From NCBI RefSeq assembly GCF_032098525.1, contig NZ_CP134890.1, positions 2,046,001-2,110,000 of the forward strand: DNA of 64,000 nucleotides, written 5' to 3'. Positions 51,878-60,713 of this stretch are shown piece after piece (positions within the stretch are counted from its first letter, which is position 1; each line of letters begins with the position of its first letter). The stretch is from Flavobacterium sp. PMTSA4 (lineage in GTDB: Bacteria; Bacteroidota; Bacteroidia; Flavobacteriales; Flavobacteriaceae). The notes beneath the pieces are model-generated. The model was not told the origin of the DNA and did not search any database. It saw nothing but the letters and a program-made list of their open reading frames with translations. Both the position numbers and the translations under genes were made by a program.

Positions 51878-51905
51878 AAAAACGCTCCGAATTCGGAGCG
51901 TTTTT
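51878..51905. terminator. Intrinsic terminator after the OmpA-type gene
   Basis: AAAACGCTCCGAATTCGGAGCGTTTT is a perfect palindrome followed by further T; 22 bp after the stop. Confidence 0.92.
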
Positions 51906-51918
51906 TTATTTTTATAAC

Positions 51919-54672
51919 ATGTCAAAACCAACTTTTCTAAACCAACTTGCAAATACGATTATCACAAATTATCCCGAAAATCTTTCGGATTGCATTATTG
52001 TTCTTCCAAATAAAAGAGCAAAAGTTTTTTTGATCAATGAATTACAAAATATTACAACTAAAACTATTTTTGCTCCCGACATCATTTCTATAGAAGAGTT
52101 TGTTCAAAATATTTCTGGAATAAGAAATATTGATTCGGTTGAATTACTCTTCGAATTTTATAACGTTTATTGTTCGATTGAAGAAAAAAATAAGTTGGAT
52201 GAGTTTGAAAGCTTTGCCAATTGGGCAAAAACATTGCTTCAAGATTTTAATGAAATTGATAGATATTTATTAGAACCAGATAAAATCCTGAAATATCTTG
52301 AAAACATTAAAGAAATAGAACATTGGTCGGTTGACATCAATAAAAAAACAGAATTGATTGAAAAACACCTTCTGTTTTGGAAAAAATTACCTCATTATTA
52401 TCATTCATTATACAAACATCTGTATAACAAAGGAATTGGATACCAAGGATTAATTTACAGAGAAGCGACTGAAAACCTCACCCATTTTAGTGATAATTTA
52501 AAGAATGAAAAGTTCATCTTTGCAGGTTTCAATGCTTTAAATCAAGCGGAAGAAAAAATCATTCAACACCTGTTGGCTATTGATAAAGCTGAAGTTTATT
52601 GGGATTTGGACGAAGTTTTTTTAAAAGATGAACTGCACGATGCGGGTTTGTTTCAAAGAAAGTTTAAAAAAGAATGGAATTTCTATAAAAACAATCCTTA
52701 CCAATGGGTTGCGAAAGATTTTGCACAACAAAAAACCATCGAAATTATTAGTACGCCAAAAGCAATTGGCCAAGCTAAAATTGTTGGGAATATCATCGAA
52801 CAACATTGTGAAACTGAAAATCTTCAAAATGTAGCAATCATTCTTGGTGAAGAAAATCTGTTGTTGCCTATTTTGTATTCATTGCCCAAAAATGTTGATG
52901 CTTTAAATATCACGATGGGTTTTTCGAGTAAAAACAATCCTGCACAGCTATTAATTTCAAAGTTTTTTAAACTTCATGTCAACACAACCAATAGAAATAG
53001 CAGCAGTTACACGATGTATTTTAAAGATGTGCTCGATGTTTTGACAAATCCTTTGATTGAACCTTATATCGATGCTTATGACTTAGTAAATCGCATCAAC
53101 AGAAACAATTTTTCATTTATTTCTTTGAATAAACTTCACGAATTGTATGGTAAAGAAAATGAGTTATTTCAACTTTTATTTCAAAAATGGGATACAAATC
53201 CTGTTCAGTTTCTTGAAAATATTGCACAAATTCTGTTGTATATCAAATCAAAATTAAATCGTGATAACGAAGAAGAAAAGATTACGAATGCGTTTATTTA
53301 CTCGATTTATAAAGTAATTAATAAACTCATTAGCTATTTATCGAATCAAAATTCGGTTACCGATTTAAAAACTTTGTTTGCCATTTACAAACAAGTAGTC
53401 GAAGTTGCCGAAGTTTCTTTTGAAGGCGAACCTTTAGAAGGTTTGCAAATCATGGGAGTTTTAGAAAGTCGTGTTTTGGATTTTGAAACCGTTATCATCA
53501 CATCGGTTAATGAAGGTAAATTTCCTGCTGGGAAATCTAACAATTCGTTCATTCCTTATGATGTGAAACGCGAGTATGGTTTGCCGACTTATAAAGAAAA
53601 GGATGCCATTTACACCTATCATTTTTATCATTTATTGCAACGTGCTAAAAATATTTATTTGCTATACAATTCGGATAGCGATGGTTTTGATGCTGGTGAA
53701 AAAAGTAGGTTCATCACACAATTAGAAATTGAGAAACAACCCAATCATACTTTAAAACATACTTTTTATAACCCAATAGTTCCTGCAGTTGCCAATGAAT
53801 TAATGGTTATTGAAAAATCAGAACAGGTACAAAACCGTTTAAAAGAAATTGCCGAAACTGGTTTTTCGCCTTCATCTTTGACAAGTTATATTCGAAATCC
53901 TATTCAGTTTTATTTTCAACGAATTCTTCGCATTAAAGAAACCGATGAAGTAGAAGAAAATATTGCCGTAAACACTTTGGGAACTATCATTCATGGAACT
54001 TTGGAAGAATTGTACAAACCTTTTTTAAACCTAATTTTAACCGTTGATGATATTGATGAAGCACTCTTTAAAACAGAAACCGAAGTGCTCATTCAGTTTA
54101 AAAAAGTGTATAAAGAAGGCGATATTAAAACAGGTAGAAACCTACTAGCCTATGAAGTTGCTAAACGAAATGTTGAAAATTTTCTAAAGGCGGAACGAAA
54201 AGAAATTGAAAACGGTGCAGAAATTCAGGTTTTATCCCTTGAAACAACCTATCAACGAACCATTGAAGACAATCGTTTGCCTTTTCCTGTTTTGATAAAA
54301 GGAAATGTAGACCGAATTGAACTTCGCGACGGAAAAATTAGAATTATTGATTATAAAACCGGTAAAGTAGAACAAAAAAATGTTTCGCTTTCCGATTGGA
54401 ACGGTTTAACAGATGATATCAAAAACGATAAAATCATTCAGGTTTTGGCATATGCTTTTATGTATGAACCCGAAGCTAAAAACCGAGAAATCGAAGTTGG
54501 AATTGTTTCTTTTAAAAATATGAAAGCAGGTTTTCTTCCGTTCAATTACAAAGTTGATAAAGTTTCGACTGCGGTAATTACTCCCGAAATTATGGAAAGC
54601 TATTTAGATCAAATTGTCACCTTGTTATTAGAGATTTTTGACAAAGACAAACCCTTTGAAGAACGGGTGTAA
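51919..54672 (+). CDS. AddB-like PD-(D/E)XK nuclease
   Basis: This 917-residue protein resembles the AddB-type partner of AddA. The N-terminal helicase-like part is degenerate: the Walker A-equivalent segment (CIIVLPNKRAKVFLIN) lacks the GKT. The C-terminal nuclease domain has HGTLEELYKP and IRIIDYKTGKVEQKN with the DYKTG catalytic signature, so nuclease activity is expected. The conserved middle motif FPAGKSNNSFIPYDVKREYG is visible. It probably works with the 1052-residue helicase in resection. It starts 14 bp past the OmpA terminator. Confidence 0.88.
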   Translation: MSKPTFLNQLANTIITNYPENLSDCIIVLPNKRAKVFLINELQNITTKTIFAPDIISIEEFVQNISGIRNIDSVELLFEFYNVYCSIEEKNKLDEFESFANWAKTLLQDFNEIDRYLLEPDKILKYLENIKEIEHWSVDINKKTELIEKHLLFWKKLPHYYHSLYKHLYNKGIGYQGLIYREATENLTHFSDNLKNEKFIFAGFNALNQAEEKIIQHLLAIDKAEVYWDLDEVFLKDELHDAGLFQRKFKKEWNFYKNNPYQWVAKDFAQQKTIEIISTPKAIGQAKIVGNIIEQHCETENLQNVAIILGEENLLLPILYSLPKNVDALNITMGFSSKNNPAQLLISKFFKLHVNTTNRNSSSYTMYFKDVLDVLTNPLIEPYIDAYDLVNRINRNNFSFISLNKLHELYGKENELFQLLFQKWDTNPVQFLENIAQILLYIKSKLNRDNEEEKITNAFIYSIYKVINKLISYLSNQNSVTDLKTLFAIYKQVVEVAEVSFEGEPLEGLQIMGVLESRVLDFETVIITSVNEGKFPAGKSNNSFIPYDVKREYGLPTYKEKDAIYTYHFYHLLQRAKNIYLLYNSDSDGFDAGEKSRFITQLEIEKQPNHTLKHTFYNPIVPAVANELMVIEKSEQVQNRLKEIAETGFSPSSLTSYIRNPIQFYFQRILRIKETDEVEENIAVNTLGTIIHGTLEELYKPFLNLILTVDDIDEALFKTETEVLIQFKKVYKEGDIKTGRNLLAYEVAKRNVENFLKAERKEIENGAEIQVLSLETTYQRTIEDNRLPFPVLIKGNVDRIELRDGKIRIIDYKTGKVEQKNVSLSDWNGLTDDIKNDKIIQVLAYAFMYEPEAKNREIEVGIVSFKNMKAGFLPFNYKVDKVSTAVITPEIMESYLDQIVTLLLEIFDKDKPFEERV

Positions 54673-54728
54673 TTAGGAATTGTAGATTTTTTTTCGTATA
54701 TTATTGATGAACTTAAAATTCAAAATAT

Positions 54729-55112
54729 ATGAAAAAGACAATTATTTTAACTTTCCTTATTTTAGCCTCTTGTGCTTCAAAAGTTAAGTTTCCAATTTCT
54801 AATGTTACACCAGGAGCCGAAATTACGGTCAAAACATCTAAAGATGACAATGGAAACAGTAAATTAGAGCTAAATGCTAAATATTTAACTGCTCCCGAAA
54901 GGTTATCGCCTTCCAAAAAGTATTATTTGGTATGGCTTCAAACGAAGTCTAACGGATTGCATAACTTAGGAAGACTTGACACCGATGCTTCATCAAAAGC
55001 TTCGTTTGAAACGATTACACCTTACGAAATAGATGAAATTTTTATCACGGCTGAAGATGATGCTTCCATAAAATATCCCACAGGTCAAGAGATTACAAGA
55101 GCTAAACTCTAA
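54729..55112 (+). CDS. Small lipoprotein, unknown function
   Basis: This 127-residue protein has a lipoprotein signal (KTIILTFLILASC, Cys 15) and a compact beta-rich domain. It contains strands KYYLVWLQTKSNGLHNLGRL and YEIDEIFITAEDD, reminiscent of the beta-sandwich of anti-sigma-K-like extracellular domains; this is a weak resemblance. It lies 56 bp after the AddB-like gene and ends at a terminator. No functional partner is evident. Confidence 0.7.
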   Translation: MKKTIILTFLILASCASKVKFPISNVTPGAEITVKTSKDDNGNSKLELNAKYLTAPERLSPSKKYYLVWLQTKSNGLHNLGRLDTDASSKASFETITPYEIDEIFITAEDDASIKYPTGQEITRAKL

Positions 55113-55130
55113 TGAAGAACCAAATTGAGA

Positions 55131-55160
55131 AAACAATTCACGAAAGTGAGTTGTTTTTTT
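55131..55160. terminator. Terminator between the small lipoprotein and hydrolase genes
   Basis: AAACAATTCAC and GTGAGTTGTTT pair over 11 bp with one G-T pair around GAAA, then T-run. It serves the plus-strand gene; the hydrolase stop overlaps its end. Confidence 0.8.
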
Positions 55161-55944
55161 ATATGCCTTTCAAAAATTCTAATAAAACTCTCTTTAAATC
55201 CGCTTGATTTTCAATGTGACTCATATGACCATCAGGAAAAGTAGTCAGTTTTACTTTGGTGCCTTCTATTTGCTCGAGATTGTCTTCGTAAATAAGCACG
55301 CCGTCTTTTTTACCTAATATTAATTGGATTGGAAATGGCGCAAAATGCAAAATCACTTCTCTATCTTTTCTGATTTTCATGCCTTCAAGTGCTGCCACGA
55401 TGCCTTGAAGTGGCGTTTTTAGTGCTTCAAGTTTTACTTGTTCTATTTCCTCTGCGAGTTTTTCGCGGTTGTCTTCGCTGAATAAATTGGCAATACTCAT
55501 CCGAACAAAGTTGGTGTAATTTTGCTTTACGGCAATAATAGCGCGGTCTCGATTTGTTTTTCGTTCGTCGCTATCAGCACGCGAAGTTGAGTTAAGCAAC
55601 ACAATTCCTTTTACATTTTCGGGATACAATTCGGCGAAAGCCAGCGCTACATAACCACCCATTGAATGACCAATAAAAACTGCTTTTCTAATTTTTAATT
55701 CATGTAAAACATGATGAACCGCATCAGCTTGGTCTTCCATTGAGTGCACGTATCCTAAACATTCGGTTTGTCCGTGGCCTAATAAATCAATGGTAATAAC
55801 GCGATTTTTTTTAGTCAAATCGGGAACAAAAGCATTCCACATGGTTTGATTTTCGAGAAAACCGTGTAACAGAACCACTGCCGTGCCTTTTCCTTGCTCG
55901 GTATAACTGATTTTGGTGTTTTTGTAGATAAGTTGTTTGCTCAT
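55159..55944 (-). CDS. Alpha/beta hydrolase
   Basis: The 261-residue protein has the alpha/beta-hydrolase fold with the oxyanion segment LLHGFLENQTMW, nucleophile S94 in GHSMGG, an acid in LGKKDGVLIYEDN, and the catalytic His in DGHMSHIE. Cytosolic, no signal peptide. Such enzymes include esterases and MenH-like lyases; no substrate can be assigned. A -7 box ends 8 bp before the ATG, so the mRNA may have almost no leader. Confidence 0.9.
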   Translation of the reverse strand: MSKQLIYKNTKISYTEQGKGTAVVLLHGFLENQTMWNAFVPDLTKKNRVITIDLLGHGQTECLGYVHSMEDQADAVHHVLHELKIRKAVFIGHSMGGYVALAFAELYPENVKGIVLLNSTSRADSDERKTNRDRAIIAVKQNYTNFVRMSIANLFSEDNREKLAEEIEQVKLEALKTPLQGIVAALEGMKIRKDREVILHFAPFPIQLILGKKDGVLIYEDNLEQIEGTKVKLTTFPDGHMSHIENQADLKRVLLEFLKGI

Positions 55945-55951
55945 TTCGTTC

Positions 55952-55959
55952 CAAAATTA
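55952..55959 (-). promoter_or_regulatory. -7 box of the hydrolase gene (near-leaderless)
   Basis: On the minus strand this reads TAATTTTG and lies 7 bp before the ATG at 55944. Confidence 0.45.
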
Positions 55960-56095
55960 CTATTTCAACACGAAAGCACGAATGAATTCTGAAAAAAATA
56001 TTCTGCTTACTAAATATGACTTTTCAAGCTACATTTTTAACTCTAAAAATCACTTCAAAAATGAGTCAATCACCTTCAAAACGAATGAATCAGTA
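55960..56095. other. Gene-free stretch before the 21-bp repeat array
   Basis: AT-rich sequence without a credible coding frame or terminator. Together with the array it forms a 378-bp gene-free interval between the hydrolase and HTH genes. Confidence 0.5.
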
Positions 56096-56284
56096 CTTTT
56101 AGTATTAAATTCAACACTATTAGTATCAAATAAAATACTTTTTATATAATTCTCTACACTATTAATATTAAACATAATATTATTTGTATCAAACTACATA
56201 CTATTAATATAATATTCAATACTATTAGTGTTAAATTCAACACTTTTAATATATAATTTATTACTTTTAGTATATCTTTAAATG
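56096..56284 (+). repeat. Nine 21-bp degenerate tandem repeats (iteron-like)
   Basis: Units start every 21 bp from 56096 to 56264. Positions 1-10 follow CTWTTARTAT almost without exception (T at 2, 4, 5, 8 and 10 invariant); the rest is looser and A/T-rich. Across unit borders the core reads ACTATTAGT, a palindrome. The array ends 38 bp before an HTH gene. A 21-bp spacing places every unit on the same face of the helix. Confidence 0.85.
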
Positions 56285-56322
56285 TTTTTAACCTTAAAGT
56301 CAATGCAATAAAACCGAATTCT

Positions 56323-56673
56323 ATGAAAATTAGTCCTAATAACATCAGTACAGGCAAGATTTTAGAGAAAAAAATCAAAGCCAAAAACCTTAGTTACAAA
56401 GCCGTTGGCGAGGCCATCAATCGAAACGGGCTTTCGGTCTTTAAGTATACCGAAAGCAGCAGCTTGCAAACATCCGTTTTAATTGATTTTTGCTATGCAT
56501 TAAAGCACAATTTCTTTAGTGATATTGCCGACCAACTTCCGATGGAGTTTACTAAAAACCAACCTAACACCGACCAATTAAATGCTGAAAAAGATGCGTT
56601 AATTGCTCAATTGCAAGAAGAAAATAAGGTACTTAAGATTCAAAACGACGTGTTGATTAAGATTAGAAGTTGA
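56323..56673 (+). CDS. Small helix-turn-helix protein with C-terminal coiled coil
   Basis: This 116-residue protein has an N-terminal helical domain with a possible HTH (GKILEKKIKAKNLSYKAVGE, then AINRNGLSVFKYTESSSLQ), similar in spacing to XRE-type regulators. A coiled-coil tail follows (QLNAEKDALIAQLQEENKVL, about 85-110) that should make it a dimer or higher oligomer. I know no named family for it. The nine 21-bp repeats directly upstream could be its own operator. Codon use is host-like. Confidence 0.7.
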   Translation: MKISPNNISTGKILEKKIKAKNLSYKAVGEAINRNGLSVFKYTESSSLQTSVLIDFCYALKHNFFSDIADQLPMEFTKNQPNTDQLNAEKDALIAQLQEENKVLKIQNDVLIKIRS

Positions 56674-56732
56674 TTTAAGATTTTTTGTTTGTTTGATGGG
56701 ATTCTTCGTGCCTCAGAATGACAAGTTACAGT

Positions 56733-56761
56733 ATAAAAAACGGCTCACTTTCGTGAGCCGT
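56733..56761 (-). terminator. Intrinsic terminator after pepP
   Basis: On the minus strand ACGGCTCAC and GTGAGCCGT form a perfect 9-bp stem with loop GAAA, followed by T6; 24 bp after the pepP stop. Confidence 0.88.
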
Positions 56762-56784
56762 CAATTTTCAATATTTATTTGAAA

Positions 56785-58077
56785 CTACACATTCATAATG
56801 CTTTCTATTTCCTCAACCTCTATTGGTATATTGCGCATTAGATTGAATGGTTCGCCTGATTTTTGAATAACAACATCATCTTCTATACGAATTCCGAAAC
56901 CTTCGGCAGGAATGTAAATTCCAGGTTCAACTGTGAAAACCATATTTGGTTCCATTGGTTCGTGTAATAATCCGTAATCGTGTGTGTCTAATCCCATGTG
57001 GTGTGATGTTCCGTGCATGAAATATTTTTTATAAGCTGGCCATTCTGGGTTTTCGTTTTGTACGTCGGCTTTGTCTAACAATCCTAAACCAAGAAGTTCT
57101 GAAGTCATTATTTTACCTACTTCAACATGGTATTGTTTCCAATAATTTCCTGGAACTAACATTTTTGTTGCTTCATTTTTAACTCTCAAAACGGCATTGT
57201 ACACTTCTTTTTGTCTGTCTGTAAAACGCCCAGAAACTGGAATCATACGTGTCATATCGCTGGAATAATTGGCATATTCGGCACCAACATCCAATAAAAT
57301 CAAATCGCCTGCTTTACATTGCTGATTGTTTTCGATGTAATGTAAAACGTTAGCATTATTTCCCGAAGCGATGATTGGCGTATAAGCAAAACCTTTTGAA
57401 CGATTGATTAGAAATTCGTGCATAAATTCAGCCTCGATTTCGTATTCCATTACATTTGGTTTGACAAAATTTAATACTCTGCGGAAACCTTTTTCGGTGA
57501 TGTCACACGCTTTTTGAATTAAATCGAGTTCTTCGCTTTCCTTAACAGAACGGATGCGCTGTAAAATTGGGTTTGATTTTTCTACTTTATGTGCCGGATA
57601 ATTTTCTTTCCACCATTTTACAAAACGAGCTTCGCGGGTTTCGGTTTCAATAGCTGCACGATAATGTTCGTTAGTATTGATATACATCGTGTCAGCATAC
57701 GCCATGATTTCTTTCAAAGTTTTATGGAAATCCTGCAACCAAATTACGGTTTTAACTCCTGAAACTTCAAAAGCCCTTTCTTTGGTTAGCTTCTCGCCTT
57801 CCCAAATGGCAATGTGTTCGTTGGTTTCTTTGAGAAAAAGAATCTCTTTCAGGTTTTCATAAGGTGCATCTGGAAAAAGCAACAAAATACTTTCTTCTTG
57901 GTCAACACCAGATAAGTAAAAAATATCGCGATGTTGCGCAAAAGGCAAAGTAGAATCGGCAGAAACCGGATAAATATCGTTACTGTTAAACACGGCAACG
58001 CTGTTTGGTTTCATTACAGCAGTGAATTTTGCTCTGTTTTTTATGAATAAATCTTTGTCTATTGGATGGTATTTCAT
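56785..58077 (-). CDS. pepP: Xaa-Pro aminopeptidase (aminopeptidase P)
   Basis: PepP removes N-terminal residues that precede proline. The 430-residue protein has the N-terminal AMP_N domain (RAKFTAVMKPNSVAVFNSND) and a pita-bread M24 catalytic domain. The metal ligands are two Asp (LLDVGAEYANYSSDMTR), a His (HGTSHHMGLDTHD) and two Glu (FTVEPGIYI and IRIEDDV). All are present. A -7 box lies 29 bp before the ATG. It is downstream of the Crp-like gene on the same strand. Confidence 0.95.
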   Translation of the reverse strand: MKYHPIDKDLFIKNRAKFTAVMKPNSVAVFNSNDIYPVSADSTLPFAQHRDIFYLSGVDQEESILLLFPDAPYENLKEILFLKETNEHIAIWEGEKLTKERAFEVSGVKTVIWLQDFHKTLKEIMAYADTMYINTNEHYRAAIETETREARFVKWWKENYPAHKVEKSNPILQRIRSVKESEELDLIQKACDITEKGFRRVLNFVKPNVMEYEIEAEFMHEFLINRSKGFAYTPIIASGNNANVLHYIENNQQCKAGDLILLDVGAEYANYSSDMTRMIPVSGRFTDRQKEVYNAVLRVKNEATKMLVPGNYWKQYHVEVGKIMTSELLGLGLLDKADVQNENPEWPAYKKYFMHGTSHHMGLDTHDYGLLHEPMEPNMVFTVEPGIYIPAEGFGIRIEDDVVIQKSGEPFNLMRNIPIEVEEIESIMNV

Positions 58078-58106
58078 TTTTAGAAATTTTAAAAATTATG
58101 ATTTAC

Positions 58107-58114
58107 CAAAATTA
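58107..58114 (-). promoter_or_regulatory. -7 promoter box for pepP
   Basis: On the minus strand this reads TAATTTTG in the 72-bp gap after the Crp-like gene. Confidence 0.45.
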
Positions 58115-58149
58115 CGAAAGAATAAAAACTATGAAGTAGCCAAATGGCA

Positions 58150-58746
58150 TTATTTTATGTTTTTTCGAATTCTGCTCATGTGTCGATTGGAAATTCCTAG
58201 AAAAGAAGCCAAATAATGCAATGGTACTTCCTGCAATAGTTTTGGCTCGGTTATTAAAAGTTTATGATAACGTTCTTCGGGTGAAAGCGTGAGTAAATCG
58301 ATTCGATAATCATCGATGAGCATGATTTGCTTTTCAATTAATTTGAAATAGAATTGATGAAAAGCAGCGTTGTTTTGCAGTAAATGTCGAAAGTTTTTTA
58401 AATCGATTACCAAAAGTTGTGTGTCAACCAATGCTTTGATGTTTTTTTGCGAAGGAGTTGCGTCTAGAAAACTTTTTAAAGAAGAAGTAACCGAATTACG
58501 CAGACCTAAATAAGTAGTTTTTTCTTCGCCTTCAATTTCAATGGCATGTTGAAGAATTCCACTTTCGATGTAGCAAAAATGAGTGCAGATTTCATTTTCT
58601 CTAACTAAAAACTCATTCTTTTTTAAAAGCAAAGGCAAAAAAGATTCCAATGCAATTTCAATTTGTGATTTCATCTGTTTGTCCTTTTTATCAATAAATT
58701 GATTTATAAAAAGTAGAAAGGAATTTTTAGTTTCTGAATTTTTCAT
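58150..58746 (-). CDS. Crp/Fnr family transcriptional regulator
   Basis: The 198-residue protein has an N-terminal cyclic-nucleotide-binding-like beta-barrel (FLVRENEICTHFCYIESGIL) and a C-terminal winged HTH (VPLHYLASFLGISNRHMSRIR). The consensus residues for cAMP binding are not clearly present, and no Cys cluster for an iron-sulfur centre is seen, so the signal is unknown. It is divergent from the ChaN gene (84 bp between starts), which could be a target. Confidence 0.9.
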   Translation of the reverse strand: MKNSETKNSFLLFINQFIDKKDKQMKSQIEIALESFLPLLLKKNEFLVRENEICTHFCYIESGILQHAIEIEGEEKTTYLGLRNSVTSSLKSFLDATPSQKNIKALVDTQLLVIDLKNFRHLLQNNAAFHQFYFKLIEKQIMLIDDYRIDLLTLSPEERYHKLLITEPKLLQEVPLHYLASFLGISNRHMSRIRKNIK

Positions 58747-58762
58747 TGGTCAAAGTGAATTA

Positions 58763-58770
58763 CAAAAGTA
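58763..58770 (-). promoter_or_regulatory. -7 promoter box for the Crp-like gene
   Basis: On the minus strand this reads TACTTTTG, 16 bp before the ATG at 58746. Confidence 0.5.
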
Positions 58771-58830
58771 TTGTTTTTTAAAAAAGACACTTTGAATTTG
58801 AATAGAAATGAATAATTTTAGAAAAAAAAC

Positions 58831-59676
58831 ATGAAGAATATTTTAACTACTTTATTGTTGGTTTCACTATTTGGCTTCGCTCAAGATAAAAGTCCGTATC
58901 AATTATTTGACAAAAACGGCAAAAAAGTTAGATATAAAAAACTGCTCAAAAGCACTGAAAATGCTGATGTTGTATTGTTTGGCGAATATCACAATAATTC
59001 GATAGTACATTGGCTTCAATTAGAACTTACCAAAGATTTGGCCGAGAAAAAACAACTTATTCTTGGCGCTGAAATGCTTGAAGCTGATAATCAAAAACAA
59101 GTTAATCAATACTTGGCAGGAGAAATAAATCAGAAACAATTGGATTCAACTGCAAGACTTTGGAATAATTATAAAACGGATTACAAACCTTTGGTAGATT
59201 TTGCCAAAGAAAAGAAATTGAAATTCATTGCTACGAATATCCCAAGAAGATATGCTTCGCTGGTTTTTAAAAAAGATTTTCAAGCATTGGATAATTTAAC
59301 TGATGAAGAAAAATCATGGATTGCTCCATTGCCTATCCCTTTTGATATTAATCTTCCCGGCTATAAATCGATGATGGAAATGGCGGAACATGCTGGAGAA
59401 AAAATGCCAAAAGCACAAGCCATTAAAGACGCAACGATGGCGCATTTTATTGTTAAAAACTTTGTCAAAAACAGTTTATTCATTCACTTCAACGGAACCT
59501 ATCACAGTGATAACTTTGAAGGAATCAATTGGTATTTGAAAAAATACAATCCAGAGTTGAAAATTTTGACAATTTCGACTGTTGAACAGTCAACTATTTC
59601 AAAATTAGATAAAGAAAATTATACTAAAGCAGACTATATTCTCGTTATAGATATAGACGCAACCAAAACATATTAA
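58831..59676 (+). CDS. ChaN family haem-binding-like protein
   Basis: The 281-residue exported protein has a signal peptide (NILTTLLLVSLFGFAQ) and the ChaN/Tiki-superfamily core: DVVLFGEYHNNSIVHWLQLE (about 48-67), ILGAEMLEADNQKQVNQYLAG, and a C-terminal HFNGTYHSDNFEGI. ChaN of Campylobacter binds haem in pairs; Tiki relatives are metalloproteases, so either role is possible. It lies 9 bp upstream of a lipoprotein gene, and the two are likely co-transcribed. Confidence 0.85.
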   Translation: MKNILTTLLLVSLFGFAQDKSPYQLFDKNGKKVRYKKLLKSTENADVVLFGEYHNNSIVHWLQLELTKDLAEKKQLILGAEMLEADNQKQVNQYLAGEINQKQLDSTARLWNNYKTDYKPLVDFAKEKKLKFIATNIPRRYASLVFKKDFQALDNLTDEEKSWIAPLPIPFDINLPGYKSMMEMAEHAGEKMPKAQAIKDATMAHFIVKNFVKNSLFIHFNGTYHSDNFEGINWYLKKYNPELKILTISTVEQSTISKLDKENYTKADYILVIDIDATKTY

Positions 59677-59685
59677 TCAATCATC

Positions 59686-60552
59686 ATGAAAAAGCTTCTT
59701 TTAATCGCACTTTCAGGTTTATGTTTGTTGTTTTCTTCCTGTAGTAAAGAAGAATCAACAGACGAACCTATGTTAATTATCAAATTCAAATTTGACCCTA
59801 ATCAAGTCCGTTTGAATAATCTTGGACAACCAGCAACAATTCCCGCAGGACATGCCGCTCAATCTCCACAATTTAATCAAATTTCTGCACATTATGTAGA
59901 ATTTGCGCCAAATGCAAATACGCAACTTGGTTCGGGTTCAGTTGTTTATCATGCTCCAGAAACTGTACTTGGTGGAAGTACTGCTATAGATTTTGATCAA
60001 GCAAAAGTTGTAACAGAAGGTGAAACTTTTTTAAAAATTCCATTAAGTCAATTGAATAGCGGAACTTACGAATGGTTGAGAGTTTCTTTGTCTTATCAAA
60101 ATTATCAAATCAACATTCGTCATCAAAATGTAGATTATCAAGGAACTTTAGCAAGTTTTATTGGTATAAATAATTATATCAGTTCGTTCTCAATCGGAAA
60201 CAACTTTTTCGATATTAATGGAAATCGTCCTCAAGGATTTTGGGCATTTGCTATCAATAATCAACCTTATTCAGCATCTGGACAAGCTCCAGCTAATGCG
60301 ACTACAGTTCCTAATCCATTAGCAAGTACATCTCCAATTCCTGCTGGTTCTTGTGTAGTAACAGGAAAATTTCCAACAAATTTGATAATCACTGGCTCGG
60401 AAAAAAATGATGTTGTAGTTACCCTAAACTTATCAATTAACAACAGTTTTGAATGGCAAGAAGTAACTTCAGACGGTAAATTTGAACCTTCTATCGGAGA
60501 AAATGTTGTTGATATGGGAATTCGAGGATTAATTCCAACATTTGTAAAGTGA
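59686..60552 (+). CDS. Lipoprotein downstream of chaN, unknown function
   Basis: The 288-residue product has a lipoprotein signal (LLIALSGLCLLFSSC, lipobox FSSC). The mature part is beta-rich: it starts MLIIKFKFDPNQVRLNNLGQ, has a conserved-looking ISAHYVEFAPNANTQLGSG, and ends IGENVVDMGIRGLIPTFVK. It resembles MbnP-like metal-associated lipoproteins by general layout only, which I cannot confirm. The pairing with a ChaN-like protein suggests a joint role in haem or metal handling at the outer membrane (inference). Confidence 0.75.
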   Translation: MKKLLLIALSGLCLLFSSCSKEESTDEPMLIIKFKFDPNQVRLNNLGQPATIPAGHAAQSPQFNQISAHYVEFAPNANTQLGSGSVVYHAPETVLGGSTAIDFDQAKVVTEGETFLKIPLSQLNSGTYEWLRVSLSYQNYQINIRHQNVDYQGTLASFIGINNYISSFSIGNNFFDINGNRPQGFWAFAINNQPYSASGQAPANATTVPNPLASTSPIPAGSCVVTGKFPTNLIITGSEKNDVVVTLNLSINNSFEWQEVTSDGKFEPSIGENVVDMGIRGLIPTFVK

Positions 60553-60651
60553 TTTGTTTAAGGTTTTCTTAGTTAAATTTACGTTATAAAGACTTGAAAA
60601 TCAACAATCGTTAATTTCATTTTAAAATGATTATAAATTACAGCGAAAAGG

Positions 60652-60682
60652 TTGTAGTTATAGTCAATTAACGCTATTTTTG
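60652..60682 (+). promoter_or_regulatory. Promoter for sdhCAB
   Basis: TTG (60652-60654) and TATTTTTG (60675-60682) are 20 bp apart, one base more than the consensus spacing. The sdhC ATG follows 31 bp later. Confidence 0.55.
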
Positions 60683-60713
60683 TCTGTCTTTTTAAATAAA
60701 TTAAAAAAATCTT

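Noticed and set aside
55937..56149. 70-codon frame upstream of the repeat array
   Set aside because: It overlaps the hydrolase start and runs into the 21-bp repeats; composition is AT-driven and no start signal is seen.
56096..56284. CRISPR array
   Set aside because: The 21-bp units are directly contiguous and degenerate, there are no unique spacers, and no cas gene is present.
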